Origin: Cupriavidus malaysiensis
GTDB taxonomy: Bacteria > Pseudomonadota > Gammaproteobacteria > Burkholderiales > Burkholderiaceae
Length of the DNA stretch: 64,000 nt
Assembly: GCF_001854325.1 (NCBI RefSeq)
Contig: NZ_CP017755.1
Coordinates: 2,480,001-2,544,000 of the forward strand
Direction of reading: 5' to 3'
In this document: in pieces, positions 1-8,014 of the stretch
Position numbering within the stretch: the stretch's first letter is position 1
Layout: every line of letters starts with the position of its first letter
Notes under the pieces: generated by a model
The model's input: only the letters and a program-made list of their open reading frames with translations
What the model was told of the DNA's origin: nothing
The model's database searches: none
Program-made: the position numbers and the translations under genes

Positions 1-252
1 GTCGATGCGGGCCTTGCGGATGTCGCCCATGCCCGGCGTGTACGGCACGAGCGCCAGCACGAACGCCACGAACAGCGCTGGCACGGCAAGGAGTGCAAGC
101 ACGATGCCGCGCCGCGTCGGGTGACGCAGGCGGCGCAGTGCGCTGCTGACAGCACGCCCGGCCGCTGCGCTGCCGGCGGCGAGCAACGGCCGGATGCGGG
201 CGAGCAAGCGGGCGCAGTGCTCTCGAAGCAACGATACATAGCGGCTATTCAC
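1..252 (-). CDS. Penicillin-binding protein / transglycosylase, N-terminal fragment (cut by window edge)
   Basis: The minus-strand frame ending at base 1 is open and reads a short basic cytoplasmic segment, one hydrophobic membrane span (about residues 51-67, rich in L, V, A and F), then VPYTPGMGDIRKARID. A single anchor followed by a TPGxGDxRKAK-like stretch is typical of the start of class A penicillin-binding proteins, which are inner-membrane enzymes with periplasmic transglycosylase and transpeptidase domains that build peptidoglycan. The catalytic domains lie outside the window, so the call rests on the anchor alone. I chose a GTG at 252 because no in-frame ATG lies before the anchor; no clear ribosome binding site is visible. 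Another single-span periplasmic enzyme is possible. Confidence 0.5.
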   Translation of the reverse strand, partial: MNSRYVSLLREHCARLLARIRPLLAAGSAAAGRAVSSALRRLRHPTRRGIVLALLAVPALFVAFVLALVPYTPGMGDIRKARID

Positions 253-483
253 TGGGGCGGGGGCGCTGGCGGAAAGGGCCGGATCGTACCAAAGCGCAAG
301 CGCGTTGCCGTTGTCAGGTTGCGACTGCAGCGCGCCGCATTTACAGACGATTACATTTGTTTCGCGTTGACAACAAGAGGCGAGCCTTATGCCGCAGGAC
401 TTCTTTTTTTCCGCAAGAAGCGCGGCCGGTTCAACGCTTGCCGACCCGGTCGCGGAGCGTCCCCGCGCTGGTGTCGAACGTCC

Positions 484-1149
484 TCAATAGATGCCCGCCG
501 ACCTCAATGCATCGACGGCCATGTGCATGCCCAGCACACCCAGGACAAGGCCCATCGCCCAGCGTTGGGCCAGCAGGAGTCCCGGGCGGCGCGACAGGAG
601 CGTCGCCATGCTGCCGGAGCAGACCGCCACCAGGCCATTGACCGTGGCGAACACGACGATCAGCGACGATCCCAGCGCCAGCGATTGCCTGAGAACGCTG
701 CCGTTCTGATAGTCGATGAACTGCGGCAGCAGGGACAGGAAGATCATCGCGAGCTTGGGATTCAACAGACTGGTCGTTGCCCCCATCACCAGCAGCCGGC
801 GCGGCCGTTCGCGCGGCAGGTCGCGCACCTCCAGGGGAGAGCGGCCACCCGGCTTCACGGCCTGCCACGCCAGATAGAACAGATAGAGCGCGCCCACGGC
901 ACCCAAGGCACTGCCCGCATAAGGCACGCCGAGGAAGAACGCCGTGATGCCGAACGCGGCCCCGAACATATAGAAGAGATATCCGAACATGACGCCCGCG
1001 AGCGATATCATCCCCGCCATGCGGCCTTGCGCGATCGAGCGCGACATCACGTAGACCATGTTCGGCCCAGGGGTTACAGCGAGCATTCCGGCAACCGCCA
1101 GGAATCCGTAGATCGACGCCGTACTATGCATTTTCGTGGGCTCATCCAA
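484..1149 (-). CDS. LysE/RhtB family amino-acid exporter
   Basis: A 221-residue polytopic inner-membrane protein of the usual LysE/RhtB length (about 200-220). The N-terminus carries the family signature LAVTPGPNMVYV around residues 22-34, followed by about five more hydrophobic spans; a conserved-looking NPKLAMIFLSLLPQF stretch lies near residues 130-144. Family members export amino acids or homoserine-lactone-like metabolites using the proton motive force; the substrate cannot be told here. A second in-frame ATG at 1131 sits closer to the first span and may be the true start; neither has a strong Shine-Dalgarno. It is divergent from the LysR gene at 1235, and LysE-type exporters are commonly controlled by such a neighbour. 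Confidence 0.85.
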   Translation of the reverse strand: MDEPTKMHSTASIYGFLAVAGMLAVTPGPNMVYVMSRSIAQGRMAGMISLAGVMFGYLFYMFGAAFGITAFFLGVPYAGSALGAVGALYLFYLAWQAVKPGGRSPLEVRDLPRERPRRLLVMGATTSLLNPKLAMIFLSLLPQFIDYQNGSVLRQSLALGSSLIVVFATVNGLVAVCSGSMATLLSRRPGLLLAQRWAMGLVLGVLGMHMAVDALRSAGIY

Positions 1150-1234
1150 GTGATCGTCGCTGCTAGTATCCGGCTGCCATACACTCCAGTAAAACGAATT
1201 AAACTGAACCCATTACTCAGCTTTTCTGATCAAA

Positions 1235-2083
1235 ATGAAGAAGCTCGACCTGGACGTGCTTGAGATGCTGGTGGCGGTTGCCGAGACGGGTTCGTTCGCG
1301 CGCGGGGCAGAGTCCGTGCATCGGTCGCCGTCGGCAGTGAGCATGCAGATCAAGGGACTTGAAGAAGCGCTGGGAAAACCGCTCTTCGTGCGAAGCACCC
1401 GCAATGTCGCGATTACCGCGGAGGGCAAGACGCTATTGGACTATGGCCGCCGAATGCTGGCGATGCGAGAGGAAGCCTGGGCGTCGATCGTGCGTCCGGA
1501 GATCAAGGGCCGCGTCACCATCGGCGTTCCCGACGACTACGCCTCGTCGTTGCTGCCACAGGTCCTGGGCAAGTTCGCGGTCGCTCATCCGCGCGTCGAG
1601 ATCCGGGTGATCGGCCTGCCCAGCAGCGCGCTCGTTCCCTTGCTCAAGGACAACACGCTGGACCTGGCCTGCATCACGAAAGCGAAGGGCATTGCGGGAG
1701 AGTTCATCCGGTACGAGCCGATGGTGTGGGCCGGGTCGCCGGCAAGAAAAGTGTGGCAGGAGCGCCCGCTTCCACTCGCTGTGTTCGCACAGGGCAGTAC
1801 TGCACGCGCCAATGCCATCCATGCGCTGCAGCGGGAGAACATCAGGTTTCGCATGTCCTACGAGAGCCCAAGCCTGTTGGGCGTGCTCAGCATGGTCGAA
1901 GCGGGGCTCGCCATCGCGCCGCTGGCGCGATGCAGCGTGCCGGGGCACCTGGTCCAGCTATCGCAGAACGAAGGGCTGCCGCCCCTGGATGATCTCGAGG
2001 TCGTTCTGGCCCGCAGCGCCCGCTCCGCACGGCCGCCTTGCGATTTCCTCGCTGAACAGATCCTGGCTGAGATGCGCGTTTGA
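1235..2083 (+). CDS. LysR family transcriptional regulator
   Basis: 282 residues, slightly short for the family. The N-terminal winged HTH is clear (LDVLEMLVAVAETGSFARGA, then SPSAVSMQIKGLEEALGKPLFVRS near residues 30-55). A periplasmic-binding-protein-like effector domain starts around residue 88 (GRVTIGVPDDYASSLLPQVL). The 85-bp gap to the divergent LysE exporter fits the ArgP/LysE arrangement in which the regulator senses an amino acid and turns on its exporter; that functional link is inferred from the layout. It starts at ATG 1235, the first codon in frame with the HTH. Confidence 0.85.
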   Translation: MKKLDLDVLEMLVAVAETGSFARGAESVHRSPSAVSMQIKGLEEALGKPLFVRSTRNVAITAEGKTLLDYGRRMLAMREEAWASIVRPEIKGRVTIGVPDDYASSLLPQVLGKFAVAHPRVEIRVIGLPSSALVPLLKDNTLDLACITKAKGIAGEFIRYEPMVWAGSPARKVWQERPLPLAVFAQGSTARANAIHALQRENIRFRMSYESPSLLGVLSMVEAGLAIAPLARCSVPGHLVQLSQNEGLPPLDDLEVVLARSARSARPPCDFLAEQILAEMRV

Positions 2084-2156
2084 GCGGCTTGGGCTTCAGC
2101 GATGCGCCGAGATCCCGTGGTAGCGTAAGCGTTGCTTGGTCCGCCCGACTGCGAAC

Positions 2157-2200
2157 GCACCACGAACGCCCCACGAACGCACCACGAACGCACCACGCAC
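2157..2200. repeat. Tandem repeat, four copies of an 11-bp unit
   Basis: Four consecutive units of gcaccacgaac (second copy gccccacgaac, last copy degenerate at its end) lie just upstream of the SnoaL-like gene. They could be read as an N-terminal extension of that gene, but the composition is low-complexity and a better start lies at 2241. Confidence 0.85.
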
Positions 2201-2240
2201 ACGCCAGCCCCCCCAACGTAGAACAACCGTGAGAATCCAC

Positions 2241-2675
2241 ATGACGCCAATGAGACAAGCCGAACACGCCCCCCAGGCGTTTCAGACCGCCTGGAACAGC
2301 CATGACATGGAGTCCCTCGGAGCGTTGTTCCACGAGGATGCGACGTTCGTAAACCGGTTCGGGCACTACGTGCGCGGCGTGGCGGCAATTATCGAAATGC
2401 ATGCGCCCATCCATGCCACCATCTACAGCGATTCCACGCTGGAGAACGAGCTGATCGACGTGGTCGCCATCCATGACGACGCGGCCGTCGTGCACTTCTG
2501 GAGCCGGCTCACGGTCGGCACCGCGCATCCGGCGGGTCCGCACGCGGTCGACACGCTGATCCTCGCCGTGCTGACGCGCAAGGCTGGCACGTGGCGGATC
2601 CAGGCGCTCGAGAACGTCACCCTGACGAATCCCCGTACGGGAGAAGCTATCTTGAGAGATAGCCGAGGTCTCTGA
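2241..2675 (+). CDS. SnoaL/DUF4440-like nuclear transport factor 2 fold protein
   Basis: 144 residues from ATG 2241. The opening (AFQTAWNSHDMESLGALFHEDATFVNRFG) matches SgcJ/EcaC/DUF4440-type NTF2-fold proteins, in which a helix leads into a beta cone that binds a small molecule. The later segments HDDAAVVHFWSRLTVG and TWRIQALENVTLTNP fit the remaining strands. Family members are small polyketide or steroid-type isomerases, or domains of unknown function, so the reaction cannot be named. A 179-residue version from 2136 would translate the tandem repeat at 2157-2200 into low-complexity NAPRT-like sequence and is less likely. It lies 157 bp after the LysR gene, with no sign of co-transcription. 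Confidence 0.75.
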   Translation: MTPMRQAEHAPQAFQTAWNSHDMESLGALFHEDATFVNRFGHYVRGVAAIIEMHAPIHATIYSDSTLENELIDVVAIHDDAAVVHFWSRLTVGTAHPAGPHAVDTLILAVLTRKAGTWRIQALENVTLTNPRTGEAILRDSRGL

Positions 2676-2781
2676 TCGAACACCTGGATGTTGGCGCGCG
2701 GCTGGCCGGCAGTGCATGCCGCCGGCGGTACCTCATCTTGCGCCCATCGAGCGTTGTCCCGGCTCCAGAAGGCCGAAAGGC

Positions 2782-2809
2782 GGCCACTAGCCGGCCACTA
2801 GCCGGCCAC
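2782..2809. repeat. Tandem repeat, 2.5 copies of an 11-bp unit
   Basis: The unit ggccactagcc occurs twice exactly (2782-2792, 2793-2803) with a partial third copy. It is in the 245-bp gap before the aldolase gene. No protein-coding role is seen. Confidence 0.8.
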
Positions 2810-2920
2810 GCGCATCGTTCGGTCCGCCACCATCGGCCGGCCATGTGTTCCCCCGCTCGCTTGCGCGATGGCATGGATGAGCTATTGCTTGTTCATACAT
2901 CCCCCTCTTGGAGCAAGGTC

Positions 2921-3943
2921 ATGGATGAACCCAGCGCATTGCAAGCCACCGTGGACCATCTGGTGCAAGCGGGTAAGGGCCTGCTGGCCGCGGACGAAAG
3001 CGGGCCGACGATCGCCAAGCGGTTCCAGCGCATCGGCGTGGAATCGAACGAGGAGAGCCGGCGGGCGTGGCGCACCCTGCTCTTGTCGACACCCGGCCTT
3101 GGCGAATTCATCAGCGGAGTGATCCTCTACGAGGAGACACTGGGCCAGTGCGCCGACGATGGCACGCCGCTGCCGGAACTGGCCGCGCGCCAGGGCATCG
3201 TGCCTGGCATCAAGGTGGACAAGGGCAAGCTCGCGCTCGCCCGTGCCCCCGGGGACGAGATCACCGAAGGCCTCGACGGGCTGGCCAGGCGGCTGGCCGG
3301 TTATCGCCAGCAAGGTGCGCGCTTCGCCAAGTGGCGCGCGGTATTCAATGTGTCGGACCAGCTGCCCGGCCGGCTCGCCATCGAGGCCAATGCGCAGGCG
3401 CTGGCCAGCTATGCCGCGATCTGCCAGGAGTCTGGCATCGTGCCCATCGTCGAACCCGAGGTGCTGATGGATGGCGCACACTCCATGGCCCGCTGCGCCG
3501 ACGTCACCGAGTGCGTGCTGCACGAGGTCTTCCACGCCTTGCACCGGCATGCGGTGACGCTCGAACATATGCTGCTGAAGCCCAGCATGGTGCTCCCCGG
3601 CAAGGAGGCGGCACCGGCCGCTCCGGCCGAGGTTGCCGCGCAGACCGTGCAGGTGCTCAGGCGCACGGTGCCGGCGGCGGTGCCGGGCATCTTCTTCCTC
3701 TCCGGCGGCCAGACGCCGACCGAGGCCACCGCCAATCTCGATGCCATGAACCGGCTCGGCCCGATGCCCTGGCGCCTGAGTTTCTCCTACGGACGCGCCT
3801 TGCAGGAGCCGCCGCTGCTGGCCTGGCACGGCGAGGCCGCGAATGCCGCGCCAGCGCAACGGGCGCTGCTGCTGCGCGCAAGGCTGAATGGCATGGCGTG
3901 CTTGGGGCAGTACCAGCCGGCGCTGGAGGAGGGAGCGGGCTGA
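2921..3943 (+). CDS. Class I fructose-bisphosphate aldolase
   Basis: 340 residues, the usual size for eukaryote-like class I aldolases (EC 4.1.2.13), which cleave fructose 1,6-bisphosphate to dihydroxyacetone phosphate and glyceraldehyde 3-phosphate in the cytoplasm through a lysine Schiff base. Seen here: the N-terminal GKGLLAADES motif (about residues 18-27), KWRAVFNV in the middle, EPEVLMDGAH, and the active-site stretch LEHMLLKPSMV with Schiff-base Lys220. FFLSGGQTPTEA near the C-terminus is the phosphate-binding loop. ATG 2921 follows a ggagcaagg ribosome binding site; the reading frame is open further upstream but that extension is not protein-like. The gene stands alone, with no other glycolytic gene nearby. 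Confidence 0.93.
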   Translation: MDEPSALQATVDHLVQAGKGLLAADESGPTIAKRFQRIGVESNEESRRAWRTLLLSTPGLGEFISGVILYEETLGQCADDGTPLPELAARQGIVPGIKVDKGKLALARAPGDEITEGLDGLARRLAGYRQQGARFAKWRAVFNVSDQLPGRLAIEANAQALASYAAICQESGIVPIVEPEVLMDGAHSMARCADVTECVLHEVFHALHRHAVTLEHMLLKPSMVLPGKEAAPAAPAEVAAQTVQVLRRTVPAAVPGIFFLSGGQTPTEATANLDAMNRLGPMPWRLSFSYGRALQEPPLLAWHGEAANAAPAQRALLLRARLNGMACLGQYQPALEEGAG

Positions 3944-4167
3944 GCGTACGACGGGCAAGGCCTCCGGGAGGCGCCCCGGCCATCCATCCGGACGGCGGGG
4001 TTCCTATGCCGCCGGCGGGCGGCTCGCCTTCGGCGGCATCACTCCGGCGGCACTGTGCCTGCGGTTGCACGGCGGTGCCGGGGCGAGGAGGCGGGTCAGG
4101 AATGCCCGGGGGAACGCCGCCGGAACAGGTGACCGGCGAGTTCGCGCACCGCGGCGCAAAGCATGTG

Positions 4168-5739
4168 CTACGTGCTCGGATGACGGGCACGCTCGTCCCG
4201 CGCGGAGGCCTGGCGATGTGCCCGCGTGGCAGATCCGAACGCGACCAGGCTGAGCAGCGCCAAGGCCCAGGCACAGATCATGCCGTACCGCATCACAAGG
4301 TCGAAGCCGTGTACGAGCGCTGCACGAACGATGACGCCGTGCGGATCGGCAATCGCAAGCTCCGCGCCATGCTGCGTGAGTTGCGCAATACTGCCTGCGG
4401 CGACCTTTTCCGCGAGCCAGCGCAGCGGCGTGGTTTCGCCAATGCCAGGAAGCGCGTGCGCAAGATAGGACAGCACGCCTTCGAGGAGTATGAAACCCAT
4501 CAGCGCGATATTGATGGCCAGGCTGATCATTCTCGCGCTCATATCGATGCCTGAAGCCATGCCCGCGCGGTTCGGCGACACGGCGCCCGTCGCGGTATTG
4601 GTGACCGGCGTATTGGTCAGACCCAGCCCCGTTCCGCACAACAGGCAACCCGGCAGCATCGTGAGCCAACTGGCCTGCTCCATGCCGGCGCCGAACCTCA
4701 TCAGCAGGAAACCGAGACCGATGGTGAACATGCCAAGCGGAATGACCCTGCGCGCGTCGAACCTGAGAGCGAGCCGCTCGGCAAGCGGCGGGACGACCAG
4801 CGTCGGCAGCGTGTAAGCGAGCAGTGACAGTCCGGTATTCACACTGGTATAACCGAGCGCGCCTTGAAAATAGATCGGCAGGTAGATCATGAACGGCCAG
4901 TAGCTGAAGTTCATGCCCACCGACCCGCACAGCGCCCCCGAGAACGGGCGGATCCGGAAGACGGAAAAATCGAACATCGGCCGGGGACTGCGCTTCTCGA
5001 CAAAGATGAACACGATGAAACTCAGCACCGTCGCCGCGACAATGCTTAACGCGGCGGGGCTGCCCAAGCCGAGATCCGGTCCTTGCGTAATGAAGTAGAC
5101 AAGGCCGAAGCACGACAAAGAGAGCGTGAGGATGCCGGCAACGTCGAGGTATTGCGCATGGGGGTCGCGCGACTCCCGCACGCCGGCGAAGACGAGACCC
5201 AGTGCCACGATCGAGATCAGTGCGTGGACGAGAAAGACCCATTGCCAGTTGGCGACCGCGACGATCATGCCTCCGATGATCGGGCCGAAGCCGAGGCCGA
5301 TGCCGAAGATGATTCCCCAGACGCCAAACGCCCGGCTGCGTTCACGTCCCTCCTGAAACTGATGCGAGAGCACCGCCACCTGGCAGATCAGCATCGCTCC
5401 GCCGCCCATTCCTTGAAAAAAGCGGCTGACGATCAGGACAGGCGCGCTTTGCGCGAGCCCGCAGATCAGGGAGGTGACGGCGAACATCACGATGCTGGCC
5501 ACATAGATACGTTTGCGTCCGAATCGGTCCGCCAGCGCCCCGGTCGCCATCAGCACGGTGGTGCATGCAAGCGTGTAGGCGTTCATGATCCATTGGATCT
5601 CCTTGAAATCCGCGCGCAGCACGCTTTCCAGGATGGGGAGTACCGTCGGGACACTGGATATCTCGAGGCCGAACATCAACGAAGTCAAGCAGACTGCGGC
5701 CAGCGCGAGGGCGTTTCTTGGCGGGTGGGAAAGTGTCAT
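4168..5739 (-). CDS. MFS transporter, DHA2-type multidrug/solute exporter
   Basis: 523 residues with about 14 hydrophobic spans, the DHA2 (EmrB/QacA) size. Motif A is visible as GALADRFGRKR after the second span, and the exporter-type motif C as GIGLGFGPIIGG in the fifth. NAYTLACTTVLMATGALADR is typical of drug:proton antiporters. The start is uncertain: ATG 5739 begins just before the first span but lacks a ribosome binding site, while upstream starts at 5844 or 5901 would translate the hexanucleotide array at 5757-5802 as a run of Gln-Thr pairs. The gene is divergent from the LysR gene at 5929, its likely regulator. The substrate is unknown. Confidence 0.87.
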   Translation of the reverse strand: MTLSHPPRNALALAAVCLTSLMFGLEISSVPTVLPILESVLRADFKEIQWIMNAYTLACTTVLMATGALADRFGRKRIYVASIVMFAVTSLICGLAQSAPVLIVSRFFQGMGGGAMLICQVAVLSHQFQEGRERSRAFGVWGIIFGIGLGFGPIIGGMIVAVANWQWVFLVHALISIVALGLVFAGVRESRDPHAQYLDVAGILTLSLSCFGLVYFITQGPDLGLGSPAALSIVAATVLSFIVFIFVEKRSPRPMFDFSVFRIRPFSGALCGSVGMNFSYWPFMIYLPIYFQGALGYTSVNTGLSLLAYTLPTLVVPPLAERLALRFDARRVIPLGMFTIGLGFLLMRFGAGMEQASWLTMLPGCLLCGTGLGLTNTPVTNTATGAVSPNRAGMASGIDMSARMISLAINIALMGFILLEGVLSYLAHALPGIGETTPLRWLAEKVAAGSIAQLTQHGAELAIADPHGVIVRAALVHGFDLVMRYGMICAWALALLSLVAFGSATRAHRQASARDERARHPST

Positions 5740-5756
5740 GGATATCGCAGTGGAAT

Positions 5757-5802
5757 GCGTTTGCGTTTGCGTTTGCGTTTGCGTTTGCGTTTGCGTTTGC
5801 GT
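5757..5802. repeat. Hexanucleotide microsatellite, about 7.7 copies of TTGCGT
   Basis: Seven exact TTGCGT units occupy 5761-5802, preceded by a partial unit gcgt. The array lies 18-63 bp upstream of the proposed MFS start, between that gene and its divergent LysR gene. A change in copy number would keep the reading frame but alter promoter or leader spacing, or the length of a Gln-Thr run if translation starts upstream. Confidence 0.95.
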
Positions 5803-5864
5803 GAACACGTCCGGTGTACACGCCGGGAGCGGCCCGATCAGCATCTCGTCGGATGTACTATATC

Positions 5865-5879
5865 GGGAATAAATTTCCC
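5865..5879. promoter_or_regulatory. Candidate LysR-type operator between MFS and LysR genes
   Basis: An inverted repeat GGGAA-taaat-TTCCC lies in the AT-rich part of the divergent gap, about 50 bp before the LysR start. A further similar half-site (aattccc) follows near 5892. Its dyad and position suit a LysR binding site; its function is inferred. Confidence 0.4.
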
Positions 5880-5928
5880 CATTGACGCAAATAATTCCCA
5901 TGAATTACTCCCACGAGGCCCCAATGTG

Positions 5929-6831
5929 ATGGACAAACTGGATGGCGTGGCGGTCTTTGTGCAGGTCGTCGAAGCCGGCAGCTTTACGCTTGCAGCCGAG
6001 CGCATGCGGCTGACGCGCTCGGCCATTGGCAAGGTGATTGCGCGGCTCGAGGGTCGCCTTGGCGTGCGCCTGCTCCAGCGCACGACGCGCAGCCAGACAC
6101 TGACGGAGGCCGGGCAGGCCTATTACGATCGATGCGTCCGGGCGCTGGCCGAACTGGAAGCCGCCGAGGTGGAACTCGAGAGCGGACACAGCGAGCCGCG
6201 CGGCCGCCTGCGGGTCAGCGTGCCGCTCGCGTTCGGCCACCATTGCGTCGCGCCGGTGCTGTTCGGGCTCGCACGCAAGCACCCCGATCTCCAGATCGAT
6301 ATCTCGTTTACAGACCGGGCAGTGGATCTCGTCGAAGAGAACATCGATCTTGCGGTGCGCATCGGCGCATTGCGTGACAGCACGAGCCTGGCGGCACGCC
6401 GCCTCGGGGTCCAGGACCTGAGCATCGGAGCCGCGCCGTCGTATCTGGCGCGGCATGGCACGCCTGTCGCGATCGATGAATTCGAGGGGCATGCGGGGAT
6501 CGCTTACTCGCGCGCCGGCGTGATGTCGCCATGGCGCGTGCTCGACACGGACGGCATGGAGCGGGAGTTGCTGGTCAAGCCGCAATTGAGCCTGGACGAT
6601 ATCCAGGCGATTGCCGGGGCAGGCGTCGCCGGGCTGGGGCTCGTGCAGTTGCCGTGCTGGTTGCTGACGCGATATGTGGCGGCAGGTGAGCTCATCGCCG
6701 TGAGGGAGCGCTGCGGCGTGCGACTGCAGGAAATCCATGCGGTGTGGCCGAAGACACCCTATCTGCCGTTGAAGACCCGTTGTGCGATCGATGCACTGGT
6801 TGCCGAGATTCCGCTGATGAACCTCGGCTGA
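5929..6831 (+). CDS. LysR family transcriptional regulator (DUF24/CrgA-like group)
   Basis: 300 residues. The N-terminal winged HTH reads MDKLDGVAVFVQVVEAGSF, then MRLTRSAIGKVIARLEGRLGVRLLQRTTR, the pattern of the large LysR subgroup that includes CrgA and regulators of exporters and quinone reductases. The effector domain begins around residue 92 (RGRLRVSVPLAFGHHCVAPVL). ATG 5929 follows a weak cgagg ribosome binding site; the same frame is open far upstream but that part is antisense to the MFS gene. It probably controls the divergent exporter at 4168-5739. The stop codon lies inside a 10-bp tandem repeat. Confidence 0.88.
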   Translation: MDKLDGVAVFVQVVEAGSFTLAAERMRLTRSAIGKVIARLEGRLGVRLLQRTTRSQTLTEAGQAYYDRCVRALAELEAAEVELESGHSEPRGRLRVSVPLAFGHHCVAPVLFGLARKHPDLQIDISFTDRAVDLVEENIDLAVRIGALRDSTSLAARRLGVQDLSIGAAPSYLARHGTPVAIDEFEGHAGIAYSRAGVMSPWRVLDTDGMERELLVKPQLSLDDIQAIAGAGVAGLGLVQLPCWLLTRYVAAGELIAVRERCGVRLQEIHAVWPKTPYLPLKTRCAIDALVAEIPLMNLG

Positions 6832-6850
6832 CCTCGGCTGACCTCGGCTG
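6821..6850. repeat. Tandem repeat, three exact 10-bp copies spanning the LysR stop codon
   Basis: The unit acctcggctg is repeated three times. The LysR stop codon TGA is formed at the first unit boundary (6829-6831), so extra copies lie after the stop and do not alter the protein. Confidence 0.95.
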
Positions 6851-7271
6851 AGGGCAAGGCTCGCCAGCGCCGGTACGTGAGCGCAAGTCGAGTGCCGGCA
6901 GTACACCTGCGACGCGGCGTACAAGGTCGATGTCGCGAGCGCGGCCCGGCCAGCCGGCCAGAAACAAACCTACACTCATCCATAGACTCATCCCCATCCG
7001 TGCCCCCCGGATTCTGGCCGCCACACTGGTCCGCCGAATCATTGAGACCGGAGGTGAAGGACATGTCATGCGGGAATCGGCGCCAGGCACCGAGCGCAGC
7101 CATGGCCCGGCGCTGGCGAGCCATGGCAACGACGCGATCAGCCCGCACGGCATGGCAGGCAGCGACCGATTTCAGGGATCCAGTGGACCAGGTCGGCCGG
7201 GGCGCGGGCGGGCCTATCCGCTCCCCAAGCGAGTTCCTCTTCACGCCGCGCATCGCGGCAAAGGAGATGCC
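6851..7271. other. Gene-free stretch
   Basis: About 420 bp between the LysR gene and the VOC gene. Open frames exist on both strands but show no recognisable domain and no convincing start. A good ribosome binding site (aaggag) at its right end belongs to the VOC gene. Confidence 0.5.
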
Positions 7272-7700
7272 ATGGAAAAGCCTCTCGCCACCACGGCCCT
7301 GTTCATCGCGGGCTTCGGCCCCATCGTCCAGGATGCCCGGGCAAGCCGGGACCTCTACTGCCGGACCCTCGCCATCCCGTTCCGGGAAGAGCACGGCGGC
7401 TATCTCCATACGGAGCGCCTGGCAGGCGCTAACACCTTTGCCTTGTGGCCACTCTCCCAGGCGGCGCAATCGTGCTTCGGCGCGGAGGAGTGGCCCGGCG
7501 ACGTGCCCATCCCGCAAGCCTGGATCGAGTTCGACGTCGAGCGCGTCGAAGCGGCGACGGCGGAACTCGAATCGCGAGGGTATCGGCTGCTGGTCAGGAA
7601 CCGGCAGGAACCATGGGGCCAGACCGTCAGCCGTTTCATCGGACCGGAAGGGTTGCTGGTGGGCATCACCTTTACACCGACGATGCGGGCAGCCGGGTGA
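7272..7700 (+). CDS. VOC-superfamily (glyoxalase/bleomycin resistance-like) protein
   Basis: 142 residues starting at ATG 7272 behind an aaggag ribosome binding site. The first module (FGPIVQDARASRDLYCRTLAIPF) and the second (IEFDVERVEAATAELESRGYRLLV, then EPWGQTVSRFIGPEGLLVGITF) show the paired beta-alpha-beta-beta-beta layout of vicinal-oxygen-chelate proteins, with EPWGQ and GPEG typical of the second half. VOC members include glyoxalases, dioxygenases and drug-binding proteins; metal ligands cannot be assigned confidently and no substrate can be named. The gene stands alone, about 310 bp before the Bug receptor gene. Confidence 0.82.
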   Translation: MEKPLATTALFIAGFGPIVQDARASRDLYCRTLAIPFREEHGGYLHTERLAGANTFALWPLSQAAQSCFGAEEWPGDVPIPQAWIEFDVERVEAATAELESRGYRLLVRNRQEPWGQTVSRFIGPEGLLVGITFTPTMRAAG

Positions 7701-7735
7701 TCGGCGCCGGGCGCGGCATGGCAGCGCGCGCTCAC

Positions 7736-7768
7736 GGATGCGGCCGGGATGCGGCCGGGATGCGGCCG
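7736..7768. repeat. Tandem repeat, three exact 11-bp copies
   Basis: The unit ggatgcggccg is repeated three times in the 314-bp gap between the VOC gene and the Bug receptor gene. The rest of the gap ends in an AT-rich patch (about 7905-7935) that could hold the receptor promoter. Confidence 0.9.
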
Positions 7769-8014
7769 GCCCGGCCCCGCCTCTGCCGTTTCCGCCCCGC
7801 ACCGCCGGTACCATCCCGCCGCCGGATCGGGAACACCACTGGCGCAAGCCCCGGCTTCGCCGTGGGTCCGGCCCCCGGGCCCGGCCCGTCAACACCCATA
7901 GCCCGCATCTATATATTTATTGAATTTTTCAACTTCACTCATCAGGCAGGCTCCTCGATACTCGTCCCCAGCCGCCGCTCAGAGCGGCATCCTTCCTATC
8001 GAGGAGACCACGCG

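Noticed and set aside
121..1263. A 380-codon plus-strand open frame at the left edge
   Set aside because: Antisense to the LysE exporter, whose membrane spans and signature are clear on the other strand.
2136..2240. N-terminal extension of the SnoaL-like protein
   Set aside because: It would translate the 11-bp tandem array into low-complexity sequence, and the family pattern begins after ATG 2241.
4006..4039. Inverted repeat after the aldolase gene as a terminator
   Set aside because: The 9-bp arms (ATGCCGCCG / CGGCGGCAT) have a 16-nt loop and no T-tract on either side, and similar GC dyads are common by chance here.
5757..5802. Possible CRISPR-like array
   Set aside because: The units are 6 bp with no spacers, so it is a microsatellite. 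No cas genes are present in the window.
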